Assembly (NCBI GenBank): GCA_025352225.1
Contig: JANXTT010000073.1
Coordinates: 1 to 64,000 of the forward strand
Source: Mucilaginibacter sp.
GTDB lineage: Bacteria > Bacteroidota > Bacteroidia > Sphingobacteriales > Sphingobacteriaceae
Length of the DNA: 64,000 nt
Direction: 5' to 3'
Made by a program: the position numbers and the translations under genes. Of this stretch, positions 8,698 to 17,812 are shown piece after piece (within the stretch, counting starts at the first letter, position 1; the number at the start of each line of letters is the position of its first letter). The notes beneath the pieces were generated by a model that was not told the DNA's origin, ran no database searches, and worked only from the letters and a program-made list of their open reading frames with translations.

Positions 8698-10158
8698 ATG
8701 AGAAAGCTTGGGATAACCCTTTTTATTTTACTATTCACATTTACATTAGTTAAAGCCGAAAATAAAAATTCAGATAAAAACGCAGGCGTTAGCCGCAATA
8801 ACAGCATACCCAATACTGATACCACCGTTAAAACTACTGTTCTTAAAAACCTTGATAAAATTGCGGGTGTTGTGGGTAACAGTATCATATTGCAATCTGA
8901 TGTGGAATCGCAATACGCGCAATATCTGGCTCAGGGAAACCAGCCTAACCCTAATATTAAATGCCTGGTTGTACAACAACTGCTCACACAAAAACTTTTA
9001 GCACAGCAAGCCATAATTGATAGTGTTATTGTTAAAGACGAAGAAGTTGATAATGAGGTTGATAAACGTATGCGCAACATGACCCAACGCGCAGGTGGCC
9101 AGGATAAGCTTGAACAGTTTTTGGGGCGATCAGCAATTCAATACAAAGATGAGATCAGGCCGGATATTAAGGAGCAAATGGTTGCTGAAAGGATGCGTCA
9201 GAAAATAACGGAAAAAGTAAGCGTTACGCCGTACGATATTGAAAAATATTTCAACGCCATACCTAAAGATAGTTTGCCAACATACAATAAAGAAATTCAG
9301 GTAGGCGAAATATCTTTTGCACCACAACTAACCAGCGAAGAAAAGAAGCAATACAAAGATAAAGCCGAAGCTTTGCGTACCCGTGTTAAAAATGGTGAAG
9401 ATTTTGGAAACCTGGCCCGCTTATATTCTCAGGATCCGGGATCCGCGCCTGACGGTGGAGACCTGGGTTTTGCCGACCGCTCAACATTTGTTAAAGAATT
9501 TGCCGCTACAGCGTTTAAATTAAAAGCCGGCGAAATATCATCGGTGTTTGAAACCGATTTTGGGTTTCACTTTTTACAGGTTATTGAACGCCGTGGCGAA
9601 CAGGTGCACGTACGCCACATATTAATACGCCCTGAATTTACACAGACCAGTTTAGACCGTGCTAAAAGTAAAGCTGATAGCATTTACAAACTATTATCAG
9701 ACAATAAAAAAATTGATTTTTCAACTGCTGCTTCGTTTTATTCCGACAGCAAGGAAACCAAATATAATGGGGGTATGATGCTGAATGCCGATAATGTGCA
9801 AAGCCGTACAACTTATATCCCTACTGATAAGCTTGACCCGCAAATAGCATTGATAACCGATACAATGAAGGTAGGCGAACTTTCAAAACCAGCCATATTT
9901 ACACCACAGGGCGGCGGAAAGGTTAACTACAAAATTTTATATTTAAAATCCAAAACGGATGCCCATAAAGCTAATCTGGCTCAGGATTTGCCTAAGATTA
10001 AGGAAGTAGCTTATGAAGACAAACTGAACAGAAGCGTAAGCGAATGGTTTGAGAAAAAACGTAAAGACACCTATGTTAGGATTGATGCCGAATATCAACA
10101 ATGCCCGCAGCTTAAGGTTTGGGTAAAAAATAATCCTATTGCGAGTCAAACTAAATAA
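8698..10158 (+). CDS. Periplasmic SurA-like peptidyl-prolyl isomerase
   Basis: Outer-membrane-protein chaperone and prolyl isomerase candidate. The 486-residue product has a signal peptide (MRKLGITLFILLFTFTLVKA) and an N-terminal SurA-type helical domain (KIAGVVGNSIILQSDVESQ). Two parvulin domains follow. The first, at about 205-300, contains ARLYSQDPGSAPDGGDLGF and FGFHFLQV. The second begins at VHVRHILIRP and is more divergent. Only 2 bp separate it from the MoxR ATPase gene. Confidence 0.9.
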   Translation: MRKLGITLFILLFTFTLVKAENKNSDKNAGVSRNNSIPNTDTTVKTTVLKNLDKIAGVVGNSIILQSDVESQYAQYLAQGNQPNPNIKCLVVQQLLTQKLLAQQAIIDSVIVKDEEVDNEVDKRMRNMTQRAGGQDKLEQFLGRSAIQYKDEIRPDIKEQMVAERMRQKITEKVSVTPYDIEKYFNAIPKDSLPTYNKEIQVGEISFAPQLTSEEKKQYKDKAEALRTRVKNGEDFGNLARLYSQDPGSAPDGGDLGFADRSTFVKEFAATAFKLKAGEISSVFETDFGFHFLQVIERRGEQVHVRHILIRPEFTQTSLDRAKSKADSIYKLLSDNKKIDFSTAASFYSDSKETKYNGGMMLNADNVQSRTTYIPTDKLDPQIALITDTMKVGELSKPAIFTPQGGGKVNYKILYLKSKTDAHKANLAQDLPKIKEVAYEDKLNRSVSEWFEKKRKDTYVRIDAEYQQCPQLKVWVKNNPIASQTK

Positions 10159-10160
10159 AT

Positions 10161-11123
10161 ATGCCATACTCGTCTGATGTTGAAGCGGCAGATGCTCTAA
10201 AAGCAGCATACCTGCAAATCCGTGCCGAAATTGGTAAGGTAATTATTGGCCAGGACGAGGTTGTTAAATCTGTATTGATTTCCATTTTTAGTAATGGGCA
10301 TTGTTTACTGGTAGGGGTGCCCGGTTTGGCAAAAACCTTATTAGTACAAACGGTAGCCCGCGTTTTGGACCTCAAGTTTAACCGCATCCAGTTTACTCCC
10401 GATTTGATGCCATCTGATATTATAGGATCAGAAATATTAGGCGAAGACAGAAATTTTAAGTTTATACGCGGCCCTGTATTTGCCAACATTATTTTGGCAG
10501 ATGAGATTAACCGTACCCCGCCAAAAACACAGGCGGCATTATTGGAGGCCATGCAGGAAAAATCTGTAACCGCCGCCGGGGTAACGCATCATCTGGAGCA
10601 ACCATTTTTTGTTCTGGCTACCCAAAACCCAATAGAACAGGAAGGCACCTATCCGCTACCAGAAGCGCAGTTAGACAGGTTTATGTTTAATGTATACCTA
10701 AACTACCCAACACTGCAAGAAGAAATTCAGGTTGTTAAAAACACCACCAGCGGCCTTAAACAAACCGTAAACAAAGTACTTAACGCGCAACAAATTATTG
10801 CTTTTCAGCAGTTGGTGCGTAATATACCTATAACAGACCATGTGCTGGAATATGCTGTTAAACTTGCAGCCAAAACCCGGCCAAATACAGCAATGGCTAC
10901 AGCCGATGTTAACCGCTTATTAAGCTGGGGAGCTGGGCCAAGAGCGTCGCAATTTTTAGTGCTGGGTGCCAAATGTCACGCGGTTATTAACGGTAAATAC
11001 TCGCCTGATATTGAAGATGTACAAGCGGTAGCCAAACCTATTTTACGCCATAGAATTGTACCCAGCTATCAAGCAGAGGCCGAAGGGGTTAGTGCAGATC
11101 AATTGATAGAAAAACTTTTTTAA
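10161..11123 (+). CDS. MoxR-family AAA ATPase
   Basis: The 320-residue MoxR-type AAA+ ATPase shows Walker A GVPGLAKT (about residues 53-60), Walker B ILADEINRTPPKTQAALLEAMQE and sensor 1 ATQNPIEQEGTYPLPEAQLDRF. MoxR proteins usually work with von Willebrand A partners in assembling or activating protein complexes. No such partner is encoded next to it here. It starts 2 bp after the SurA-like gene, so both probably form one operon. Its stop overlaps the convergent 104-residue gene by 4 nt. Confidence 0.93.
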   Translation: MPYSSDVEAADALKAAYLQIRAEIGKVIIGQDEVVKSVLISIFSNGHCLLVGVPGLAKTLLVQTVARVLDLKFNRIQFTPDLMPSDIIGSEILGEDRNFKFIRGPVFANIILADEINRTPPKTQAALLEAMQEKSVTAAGVTHHLEQPFFVLATQNPIEQEGTYPLPEAQLDRFMFNVYLNYPTLQEEIQVVKNTTSGLKQTVNKVLNAQQIIAFQQLVRNIPITDHVLEYAVKLAAKTRPNTAMATADVNRLLSWGAGPRASQFLVLGAKCHAVINGKYSPDIEDVQAVAKPILRHRIVPSYQAEAEGVSADQLIEKLF

Positions 11124-11434
11124 TCTGCCATTTTAAGGCTATTGATAAAGGCACTCTTCCGTTCGTCGGCATAAGCACCATAGGCATCAACAACAAGGCC
11201 CTTTAAGCCGGCCGCGCTTTCAATGGCATATACTACCGAACTATCTTCGGGGTCACTTGCACCTTCAAAACGGTAAACTTCTGTTATTTTTAGTTCCTGC
11301 GGATTAAACTGCACGCCCTTATCATTGCAAAATAAATAATTGTCTTTAAAGTCAAATTCGTCAGTATAACCCCGCTCCTTTAAATCATTAAGGGCATGGG
11401 TAACTGTGGCGTATTTATAATGATCTGCATTCAT
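11120..11434 (-). CDS. Small conserved hypothetical protein (104 aa)
   Basis: A soluble acidic protein opening with YKYATVTHALNDLKERGYT, a pattern I associate with short Bacteroidota proteins that databases sometimes label phosphoribosylpyrophosphate synthetase. It is far too short and has no PRPP-loop, so that label would be a misnomer. No catalytic motif is visible. It ends tail-to-tail with the moxR-like gene, sharing 4 nt. Confidence 0.6.
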   Translation of the reverse strand: MNADHYKYATVTHALNDLKERGYTDEFDFKDNYLFCNDKGVQFNPQELKITEVYRFEGASDPEDSSVVYAIESAAGLKGLVVDAYGAYADERKSAFINSLKMAD

Positions 11435-11488
11435 AATAATTGTTATTATATATAAACTAAAGAAAATAAGGCCGCCATTGTTTCGATA

Positions 11489-12451
11489 TTACTTTTTTAA
11501 TCCAATCTCACGCAGGCGTTCATCCAGATATTCGCCGGCAGTCATATCACTATAAGCCTTTGGGTTATTTTCATCTATACAAGCGTCCAGACAAGCCAGG
11601 TTCATATCCGCTTTAGGGTGCAAAAAAAATGGCACTGAAAATCTCGAATATTTCATTAGCTCACGCGGTGGGTTAATTACCCGGTGCGTTGTTGATTTCA
11701 GCTTATTATTGGTTAGCCTTTGCAACATATCCCCTACATTCACTACCACATCCTCACCATCGGCTTTAACCGGGTACCATTCGCCGTCGCGTGTAAGCAC
11801 TTCCAGGCCATCGGCACTTGCGCCAATTAAAAGCGTAATCAGGTTAATATCCTCGTGCGCTCCTGCCCTTACCGCATCTGCAGGCAATGCATCAGGGTTC
11901 TCAATCGGGAAATAATGCAGCGCCCTGAGTATGGAGTTCCCATTATGTATTTTATCGTCAAAATAGCTTTCAGGTAAATTCAGGTACACCGAAATAGCCT
12001 TTAACAACAGGCCCCCGGCGGCTTCCAGCTTTTTATAAACCTCTGTAGTTATCCGGTTAAAATCAGGCAGTTCTGTAACTTGTAAATTCGCAGGGTATTC
12101 ATCCTTAACGGGATCGTTATCGGTTACAGTTTGCCCTATCTGCCAAAACTCTTTCAAATCGGGCACTTTAAATCCTTTTGCGGTTTCTTTACTTTTACTG
12201 GTATAGCCGCGCTGGCCTGCCAATTCCGGCTTTTCGTATTTAAGCTTAACATCATCAGGTAATGCAAAAAGGTTTTTAACTGCTGCATACAACTCACTTA
12301 TAAGCTCCTTACTTAACCCATGATTAGTTATGGTAATAAAGCCCGTATCATTAAAAGCTTTGCCAATCTCATCCGAAAATAGCTTGCGCTCTTCTGGCGT
12401 TCCGTTTATATATTTATTTAAATCAAGGCGTGGGATATTGATTGTATTCAT
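11489..12451 (-). CDS. 2-oxoglutarate/Fe(II) oxygenase, isopenicillin N synthase-like
   Basis: The 320-residue enzyme has the N-terminal DIOX_N region (GFITITNHGLS) and a C-terminal double-stranded beta-helix. Iron ligands are His199 and Asp201 (HEDINLITLL) and His256 (THRVINPP). Arg270 and Ser272 (RFS) match the co-substrate-binding RxS. The family includes IPNS, flavonoid-type dioxygenases and ethylene-forming enzymes. The substrate cannot be deduced, and no biosynthetic cluster surrounds it. Confidence 0.88.
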   Translation of the reverse strand: MNTINIPRLDLNKYINGTPEERKLFSDEIGKAFNDTGFITITNHGLSKELISELYAAVKNLFALPDDVKLKYEKPELAGQRGYTSKSKETAKGFKVPDLKEFWQIGQTVTDNDPVKDEYPANLQVTELPDFNRITTEVYKKLEAAGGLLLKAISVYLNLPESYFDDKIHNGNSILRALHYFPIENPDALPADAVRAGAHEDINLITLLIGASADGLEVLTRDGEWYPVKADGEDVVVNVGDMLQRLTNNKLKSTTHRVINPPRELMKYSRFSVPFFLHPKADMNLACLDACIDENNPKAYSDMTAGEYLDERLREIGLKK

Positions 12452-12654
12452 AAGCTTATTTAAACCCTAAATTTATCTAATTTTATGCAAACCATTCCGT
12501 ATTTTTTTGTTAATAGTACAGATTAATCACAATTTCAAAGAAATTTAATTTCCTGTAAATACATATTTAACACTTATTTAACGTTTATACCCTGTGCTAC
12601 AAATAAACTTTTCGCTTATTAAGTAGTCAAACCCTTATATAACCATTGAAAATT

Positions 12655-14109
12655 ATGAAATCTTTAAATAAATTATGTGGATTATGCCTTACAGCATTCG
12701 TGCTGATATTGATCAATCCGGCTAAAACCCTGGCTCAGCCTGGATATAGTGTTTCATACCAAACTTTTTACGACGAACTGCAACCTTATGGAACCTGGAT
12801 TGACGACCCTAATTATGGGAATGTTTGGGTGCCGGATGCTGAAGAAGGATTTAAGCCATACGCCTCACAAGGGCACTGGGTACAAACTCCCTACGGCAAT
12901 ACATGGGTGTCTGATTATAGATGGGGCTGGGCCGCGTTTCATTATGGCCGCTGGCGTTTTGATGATTACTACGGCTGGGAATGGATTCCCGGCAACGAAT
13001 GGGGGCCGGCCTGGGTTAATTGGCGCAGGGGCGGAGGCTATTACGGATGGGCACCACTGGGGCCACGTATAAGTATCGATATATCGTTTGGCGATAGCTA
13101 TCGTGTACCTTATGATTATTGGGTTTTTGCCCCGCAGGCATACATTTGCAGCCCACGTATTTATGATTATTATGAGCCGCGCACTAGGGTAGTTAACATT
13201 ATTAATAATACCACCATTATCAATAACGTTTACGTTAACAACAATACCCGGTATGTAACCGGCCCGCGCCCGCACGAAATAGAGCAGGTTACCAATAGCC
13301 GCGTGCAGGTTTATAATATTAATAATGTAAACAACCCACGCAGTGCCACTGTACAAAACAATACGGTAAATGTATACCGCCCTAACATTGTTAGTACCCA
13401 TAATGGCGACAGGCCGCGCCCGGCAACTGTGGTTGATGCTACGGCATATAGAAGCGCACATCCCGCTGATGGTATAGCCAACCGTGCAGCAGGGGCAACT
13501 ATACGCCCTGATAACGCTGCAAGGCTTGCACAGGCCGCCCGTAACCCTGGCCAGGAAAACAGCAATGTGGTACGCGTAAACAGGCCGTCGAGTATTAATA
13601 ACAACCGGGGCAATCAAATTATTAATCCGCAAAATGGAAATACCGATAACCGTAGAAGCTATCCGACTAATGATGGTATTAGTGTAAGGCCAAACCGCAA
13701 TAGCGACCAGCCAAACTCCAATGCGAACAGGCCCGGTACCAACAGAAATAATCAACAACAGCCGCAGGTGCAAAACGATCAGCAGAGGCAGCAACAACGC
13801 CAGCAGATGGATCAGCAAAGGCAGCAGCGCGCGCAACAACAGCCGCAGGTACAAACTGATCAGCAAAGGCAGCAACAACGCCAGCAGGTTGAACAACAAA
13901 GGCCACAACCGGCACCGCAACGCCAACCGGTTGAACAACAGAGACAACAACCGGCACCGCAACGCCAGCCAGTTGAACCACAGAGACAACAACCAGCACC
14001 GCAACAACGAGCACAGCCTGAGCAAAGGCCTCAACCTGAGCAAAGGGCGCAACCTCAGCCCGAATCGCAGCAACGCGACAGGCGTTCGGGAGATAGGCCT
14101 ACAAACTAA
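12655..14109 (+). CDS. Secreted DUF6600-like protein with Gln/Pro-rich tail
   Basis: The ATG at 12655 gives a signal peptide (MKSLNKLCGLCLTAFVLIL, cut near LAQ). I reject the earlier in-frame TTG at 12646. Residues about 30-145 are rich in Trp, Tyr and Gly, with repeats such as GTWIDDPNYGNVWVP, GHWVQTPYGNTWVSD and WEWIPGNEWGPAWVNW, the pattern of DUF6600 domains of secreted Bacteroidota proteins. The middle is Asn-rich. The last 130 residues are low-complexity Gln, Arg and Pro repeats. Likely cell-surface or periplasmic, function unknown. A strong terminator follows. Confidence 0.7.
   Translation: MKSLNKLCGLCLTAFVLILINPAKTLAQPGYSVSYQTFYDELQPYGTWIDDPNYGNVWVPDAEEGFKPYASQGHWVQTPYGNTWVSDYRWGWAAFHYGRWRFDDYYGWEWIPGNEWGPAWVNWRRGGGYYGWAPLGPRISIDISFGDSYRVPYDYWVFAPQAYICSPRIYDYYEPRTRVVNIINNTTIINNVYVNNNTRYVTGPRPHEIEQVTNSRVQVYNINNVNNPRSATVQNNTVNVYRPNIVSTHNGDRPRPATVVDATAYRSAHPADGIANRAAGATIRPDNAARLAQAARNPGQENSNVVRVNRPSSINNNRGNQIINPQNGNTDNRRSYPTNDGISVRPNRNSDQPNSNANRPGTNRNNQQQPQVQNDQQRQQQRQQMDQQRQQRAQQQPQVQTDQQRQQQRQQVEQQRPQPAPQRQPVEQQRQQPAPQRQPVEPQRQQPAPQQRAQPEQRPQPEQRAQPQPESQQRDRRSGDRPTN
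13750..14060 (+). repeat. Imperfect tandem repeats encoding a Gln/Arg/Pro-rich tail
   Basis: Two unit types are seen inside the DUF6600-like gene. One encodes QQQPQVQTDQQRQQQRQQ-like blocks (13753-13905). The other encodes QQPAPQRQPVE blocks (about 13905-14010) followed by variants. The units are near-identical at DNA level, so copy number may vary by slippage. The bias also creates long spurious antisense frames. Confidence 0.8.
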
Positions 14110-14116
14110 TTTTAAG

Positions 14117-14146
14117 CTCCGGTATTAACCGGAGTTTTTATTTTTT
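14117..14146 (+). terminator. Rho-independent terminator after the DUF6600-like gene
   Basis: Perfect 7-bp stem CTCCGGT with ACCGGAG, loop ATTA, followed by TTTTTATTTTTT, 8 bp after the stop codon. Confidence 0.85.
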
Positions 14147-14199
14147 AAATGCTATCAAAATGCATTACTTTGTACTGATAGTACTTATCCTAAATTAAC

Positions 14200-14661
14200 A
14201 TGATAAATAAATTAAAAACACTTGTATTATCTGGGTTCATTATATTTTCTCTGAGTATTGCTACAAAAGGCATAGCGCAAAATAAAGAGCAAGTTAAATT
14301 GAATGATAAAGTTCATTTTATAGAAGATAACTGGAAGGAAGCTCTAAAACAAGCCGCTGCTCAACATAAATATATCTTTGTTGATGCCTATGCTACATGG
14401 TGCGGCCCATGCAAAATGTTAAAAAATCAAACATTTACAAACCCTAAAGCCGCCGAATTTTATAATAAAAACTTTATTAACCTTTCCATGGATATGGAAA
14501 AGGGAATGGGCCCTCAACTCGCCTCCGAATGGGGAATAACAGCTTACCCAACTTTAATTGTTTTTAATTCAAAGGGTAAACCTGTATCGGGAACTATGGG
14601 CTTTATGCCTGCTACTGATCTGATCAAATTCGGGCAGGATGCATTAACTAAAAAGATGTAG
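14200..14661 (+). CDS. Secreted thioredoxin-family protein
   Basis: The 153-residue product has a signal peptide (cut near KGIAQ) and one thioredoxin domain with the active site ATWCGPCKMLK and a cis-Pro segment (GITAYPTLIVF). It resembles the thioredoxin_7/DUF255-like periplasmic reductases of Bacteroidota. It has its own terminator and stands alone, so its partner is unknown. Confidence 0.88.
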   Translation: MINKLKTLVLSGFIIFSLSIATKGIAQNKEQVKLNDKVHFIEDNWKEALKQAAAQHKYIFVDAYATWCGPCKMLKNQTFTNPKAAEFYNKNFINLSMDMEKGMGPQLASEWGITAYPTLIVFNSKGKPVSGTMGFMPATDLIKFGQDALTKKM

Positions 14662-14677
14662 CCAGAAATTGCAAAAA

Positions 14678-14710
14678 AAATACCGGTTCCTCTCGCAGTT
14701 ACCGGTATTT
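14678..14710 (+). terminator. Terminator-like hairpin after the thioredoxin gene
   Basis: Perfect 10-bp stem AAATACCGGT with ACCGGTATTT and a 13-nt loop, 17 bp after the stop. The T-tract is short, so it may be a weak terminator. Confidence 0.6.
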
Positions 14711-14910
14711 ACATCTACCTATGAAAAACAGCCCTTTTGGAGGGCATATAAAACAAAATCTAAATTATATGCTATTCATATAATTGTATTCTTTTACGGC
14801 TTAAGTTAATTTAATGTTTCAATAAGTTAAAGTTTATAATAAAACAGCGTAGAGATTTATGCTAACAATATAGTTTAGGAGTTTTTTTAAAACCAACATC
14901 ATTAAACTAT
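14711..14910. other. AT-rich spacer between convergent genes
   Basis: Together with the hairpins on either side this is the 301-bp gap between the thioredoxin gene and dnaN. I see no reading frame, RNA gene or repeat in it. Confidence 0.5.
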
Positions 14911-14946
14911 ACTAAAAAAGCCACCTGGAAGGGCCGCTTTTTTAGT
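14911..14946 (-). terminator. Terminator of dnaN
   Basis: Perfect 11-bp inverted repeat ACTAAAAAAGC with GCTTTTTTAGT and a 14-nt loop, beginning 17 bp past the dnaN stop. The T-run in the stem fits termination in either direction. Confidence 0.75.
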
Positions 14947-14962
14947 ATGTTGCTGTAAATAT

Positions 14963-16087
14963 TTATGCGTAACTGTTTAACATTACAGGCATTACCAGCA
15001 TCAACACATCTTCGTTTGCATCACCTCCTTGCGGCAGCAGTAAGCCAGCCCGGTTAGGAGTCGACATTTCTAGTGAAACTTCTTCGCAACCCAAATTTTT
15101 AAGCATTTCAATCAGAAAACGAGCGTTAAAACCAATTTCCATATCATCGCCTTCATATTGGCAGGTTAAACGCTCATGTGCCTCGTTTGCAAAATCAATA
15201 TCTTCTGATGAGATGTGTAACTCGCTGCCGTTTATTTTTAACCTAACCTGGTGCGTGGTTTTATTAGCGTAGATAGCCACGCGGCTTAACGAACCTAAAA
15301 ACGCCTGCCTATCAATTAACAATTTATTAGGATTGGTTTGCGGGATAACCGCTTCATAATCCGGGTAACGCTCATCAATTAAGCGGCATACCAGGTTAAT
15401 GTTTCCGAACTTAAAAAAAGCACTGGTATTATTGTATTCAACCGCAACATTCACATCATCAGACGGAAGTGAGGATTTTAACAGGTTCAAAGCTTTTTTA
15501 GGCAAAATGAACGATGCTGTACCCGCGGCTTTTGCATCCTTACGGCGATAACGCACCAGTTTATGAGCATCGGTGGCCACAAACGTAAGCGATTGTGTAG
15601 TTAGCTGGCAAAAAACACCCGTCATGGCGGGGCGCAGCTCATCATTACTAACGGCAAAAATAGTTTTATTAATAGCTTCGGCTAAAACAGAAGCGGGTAA
15701 GTTTACCGACGAAGCGTTTTCAACAGTGGGTATCTTAGGGAAATCGTCGCCGTTTTCGCCGCTTAGTTTATATTTACCGTCACCGGCATTAATTTCTATG
15801 GCAAATGTTTTATCATCTACCGAAAAAGCAATAGGCTGCTCAGGCAGGGATTTTAAAGTATCTAACAATATGCGCGAAGGAATTGCTACACGTCCGTTTT
15901 CTTTCGCTTCTACAAGCAAAGAGGTAGTCATGCTGGTTTGCAGGTCTGTAGCTGAGATCGTTAGATTTCCATCCTTAATCTCGAATAAAAAGTTTTCCAG
16001 TATGGGTAGCACCGTACTGCTGCTTAACGCGCCGCTAACGGCTTGTAACTGTTTAAGCAATGTGGATGTCGAAACAATAAATCTCAT
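14963..16087 (-). CDS. dnaN: DNA polymerase III beta subunit (sliding clamp)
   Basis: Ring-shaped processivity clamp of the replicative polymerase. The 374-residue protein opens MRFIVSTSTLLKQLQAVSGAL and carries the three clamp domains, with GVFCQLTTQSLTFVATDAHKLVRYR in the middle and the C-terminal LVMPVMLN segment that lines the partner-binding pocket. A -7 box TATTTTTG (16111-16118) lies 23 nt upstream. It follows the gld genes on the same strand but has its own promoter and terminator. Confidence 0.97.
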   Translation of the reverse strand: MRFIVSTSTLLKQLQAVSGALSSSTVLPILENFLFEIKDGNLTISATDLQTSMTTSLLVEAKENGRVAIPSRILLDTLKSLPEQPIAFSVDDKTFAIEINAGDGKYKLSGENGDDFPKIPTVENASSVNLPASVLAEAINKTIFAVSNDELRPAMTGVFCQLTTQSLTFVATDAHKLVRYRRKDAKAAGTASFILPKKALNLLKSSLPSDDVNVAVEYNNTSAFFKFGNINLVCRLIDERYPDYEAVIPQTNPNKLLIDRQAFLGSLSRVAIYANKTTHQVRLKINGSELHISSEDIDFANEAHERLTCQYEGDDMEIGFNARFLIEMLKNLGCEEVSLEMSTPNRAGLLLPQGGDANEDVLMLVMPVMLNSYA

Positions 16088-16110
16088 AGATCTCTTTCAG
16101 TATTTATCTC

Positions 16111-16118
16111 AAAAATAG
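16111..16118 (-). promoter_or_regulatory. dnaN -7 promoter element
   Basis: TATTTTTG on the minus strand fits TAnnTTTG. It lies just before the gldG stop codon (16124) is passed and 23 nt upstream of the dnaN ATG. Confidence 0.55.
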
Positions 16119-16123
16119 AAAAA

Positions 16124-17812
16124 TTAGCGCGCATACTTTCGCTTGCGTGTATAATGTTGAAAAATAGCAAATATTAACACTAAAACAATGGGAATTGCAG
16201 TATTTATTAATTGCCAATATAATTTTTCGCTTCGCAAACGGGCACGGTTTAGCAAACGCAGTTGGATCTCTTTATTCCGCAGTTCTATCAAGCCGGAATC
16301 ATCGGTCATATAATCGGCTATATTGAGCAGCAGATTTTTGTTACCATAACTTTGCTGGCTGTATCGGTCAAAACCCAATGGAAACGGCGACCCATCACTA
16401 GCAACCTGATTCTTAAAAAGGTCACCATCACTAAAAACAATCATTTTGGTGGGCTTGCTCGTTGCCAGAACATTGATTTTCTCGTGGATGCTATCCGGAA
16501 CGGGCCTGTTTTTAAAATCAGAAACAAACCAACCCTCCAGTAAAACGCCTACCGTTTTGGGCTGGCCTTGGAAAGCTTTAGGGTCTGGCTCCTGTTCCAA
16601 CATCTGTAAGGATAGTAAATGCGGGGCCGATAGTTTTTTATTATAGGGCGATGACTTTAAGATAATAGTTTTTTTGGTGCCCTTAACCTCCAGAGTATCT
16701 ATAGTGCTGGCAAACTCACTGCGGATGCCATCCAGGTTTTTTACTAAAGGATGTTTTGATTCGGGCATAAATATCGGGTAGAATAGCCAGGGCACCATTT
16801 GCATTTGCCCCTGGCCTGCTATATTTCCTGTATTTACAGGGATCTGGGCGCAATTTAAATCGGCAATAAGATCATAATTAATCCTGATGCCGTAGCGGAA
16901 CAACTGATCATCCAAGTTTAATTGCTTTGCGAAGGCTAATTGCTCGTGGTGCCCATGCAAACTGTCAAGCTCGGCACTTACCTGGTCAATACTCCATACT
17001 ATTCTGCCACCATGCATCAGGTATTGGTCTATTTTAAATTTGTCGGCCTCGGTAAAAGGTTTATCGGGTTTAGTTATAACCAACAGTTTCAGCCGCTGCA
17101 AATTGGCAAATGGAATAGTTTTCAAGTTAACCCGGCCTACTTCATACCCGTCAGATAAAGATTTCAGGGCATCGTTCAACTGCAGGTCGGTAAGTTCGTG
17201 GTGGCCCTCTGTAAAACCTATTTGTGGTTTACCATCTGCAATTACTTTTTTTATGGTCGACGCCAGGGCATACTCCAGGTTTTGGATGGAATTGTTCAAC
17301 TGCTCTTCGTCAGACAGGCCCATGCGGGTTTGTAGGAGCTTTATAGCAATTTGCTTACCATTGGCAGATACGAATGCAAACGGGAAAATTATTTTTTGGG
17401 TTAACCCGTTGTCTGTTTTAATACTCAGATTAGTTGGTTCAATGCCCTTAGCTTCCAAATCCTGAACTACCTGTTTTTGTTGTTCCGCTGCTATCCCGGC
17501 AAGCGGATCAATAAATTCATATTCCAATTTACCGTGCGCGTAAGCCTGCAGGTCTATCAGCATATCGCGCGTGGACCGTTGCAGGCGCTTAAAACCGGCA
17601 GGCAAATCAGTACCCTGTAAATAAACGGTTACCTTTACCCCTTGCGGCAAACTATCAATTAAATGTTTGCTTATGGCGGATAAGGTGTAGCGTTTTTCCT
17701 TAGTAAAATCAAAACGCGTAAATACTTTGGATGATAAAAAATTAAGTAGCGCTACCGCGATCAGAAATGCTGCGAGTTGCTGCAACGCTTGCTTTTTGCT
17801 GTTGGTTACCAT
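16124..17812 (-). CDS. gldG: Gliding-motility ABC transporter component GldG
   Basis: The 562-residue protein has an N-terminal membrane helix (about residues 10-28), a long periplasmic ABC-type-uncharacterised domain and a C-terminal helix (TAIPIVLVLIFAIF) followed by a basic tail. This architecture and its place after the GldA-like and GldF-like genes identify GldG. In Flavobacterium the GldA-F-G transporter is needed for gliding. Many Sphingobacteriaceae keep it without visible gliding. Its start overlaps gldF by 7 nt. Confidence 0.9.
   Translation of the reverse strand: MVTNSKKQALQQLAAFLIAVALLNFLSSKVFTRFDFTKEKRYTLSAISKHLIDSLPQGVKVTVYLQGTDLPAGFKRLQRSTRDMLIDLQAYAHGKLEYEFIDPLAGIAAEQQKQVVQDLEAKGIEPTNLSIKTDNGLTQKIIFPFAFVSANGKQIAIKLLQTRMGLSDEEQLNNSIQNLEYALASTIKKVIADGKPQIGFTEGHHELTDLQLNDALKSLSDGYEVGRVNLKTIPFANLQRLKLLVITKPDKPFTEADKFKIDQYLMHGGRIVWSIDQVSAELDSLHGHHEQLAFAKQLNLDDQLFRYGIRINYDLIADLNCAQIPVNTGNIAGQGQMQMVPWLFYPIFMPESKHPLVKNLDGIRSEFASTIDTLEVKGTKKTIILKSSPYNKKLSAPHLLSLQMLEQEPDPKAFQGQPKTVGVLLEGWFVSDFKNRPVPDSIHEKINVLATSKPTKMIVFSDGDLFKNQVASDGSPFPLGFDRYSQQSYGNKNLLLNIADYMTDDSGLIELRNKEIQLRLLNRARLRSEKLYWQLINTAIPIVLVLIFAIFQHYTRKRKYAR

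Noticed and set aside
11120-11434. Naming the 104-residue protein phosphoribosylpyrophosphate synthetase
   Set aside because: It lacks the PRPP-binding loop and is about a third of the required length.
12865-14073. Long minus-strand open frame of about 400 codons opposite the DUF6600-like gene
   Set aside because: It is a by-product of the Gln/Arg/Pro repeat composition of the plus-strand gene. Its translation is Leu/Arg-rich low complexity with no start context or family.
16940-17465. Plus-strand frames opposite gldG
   Set aside because: Shadows of the GldG coding frame on the other strand, without motifs of their own.
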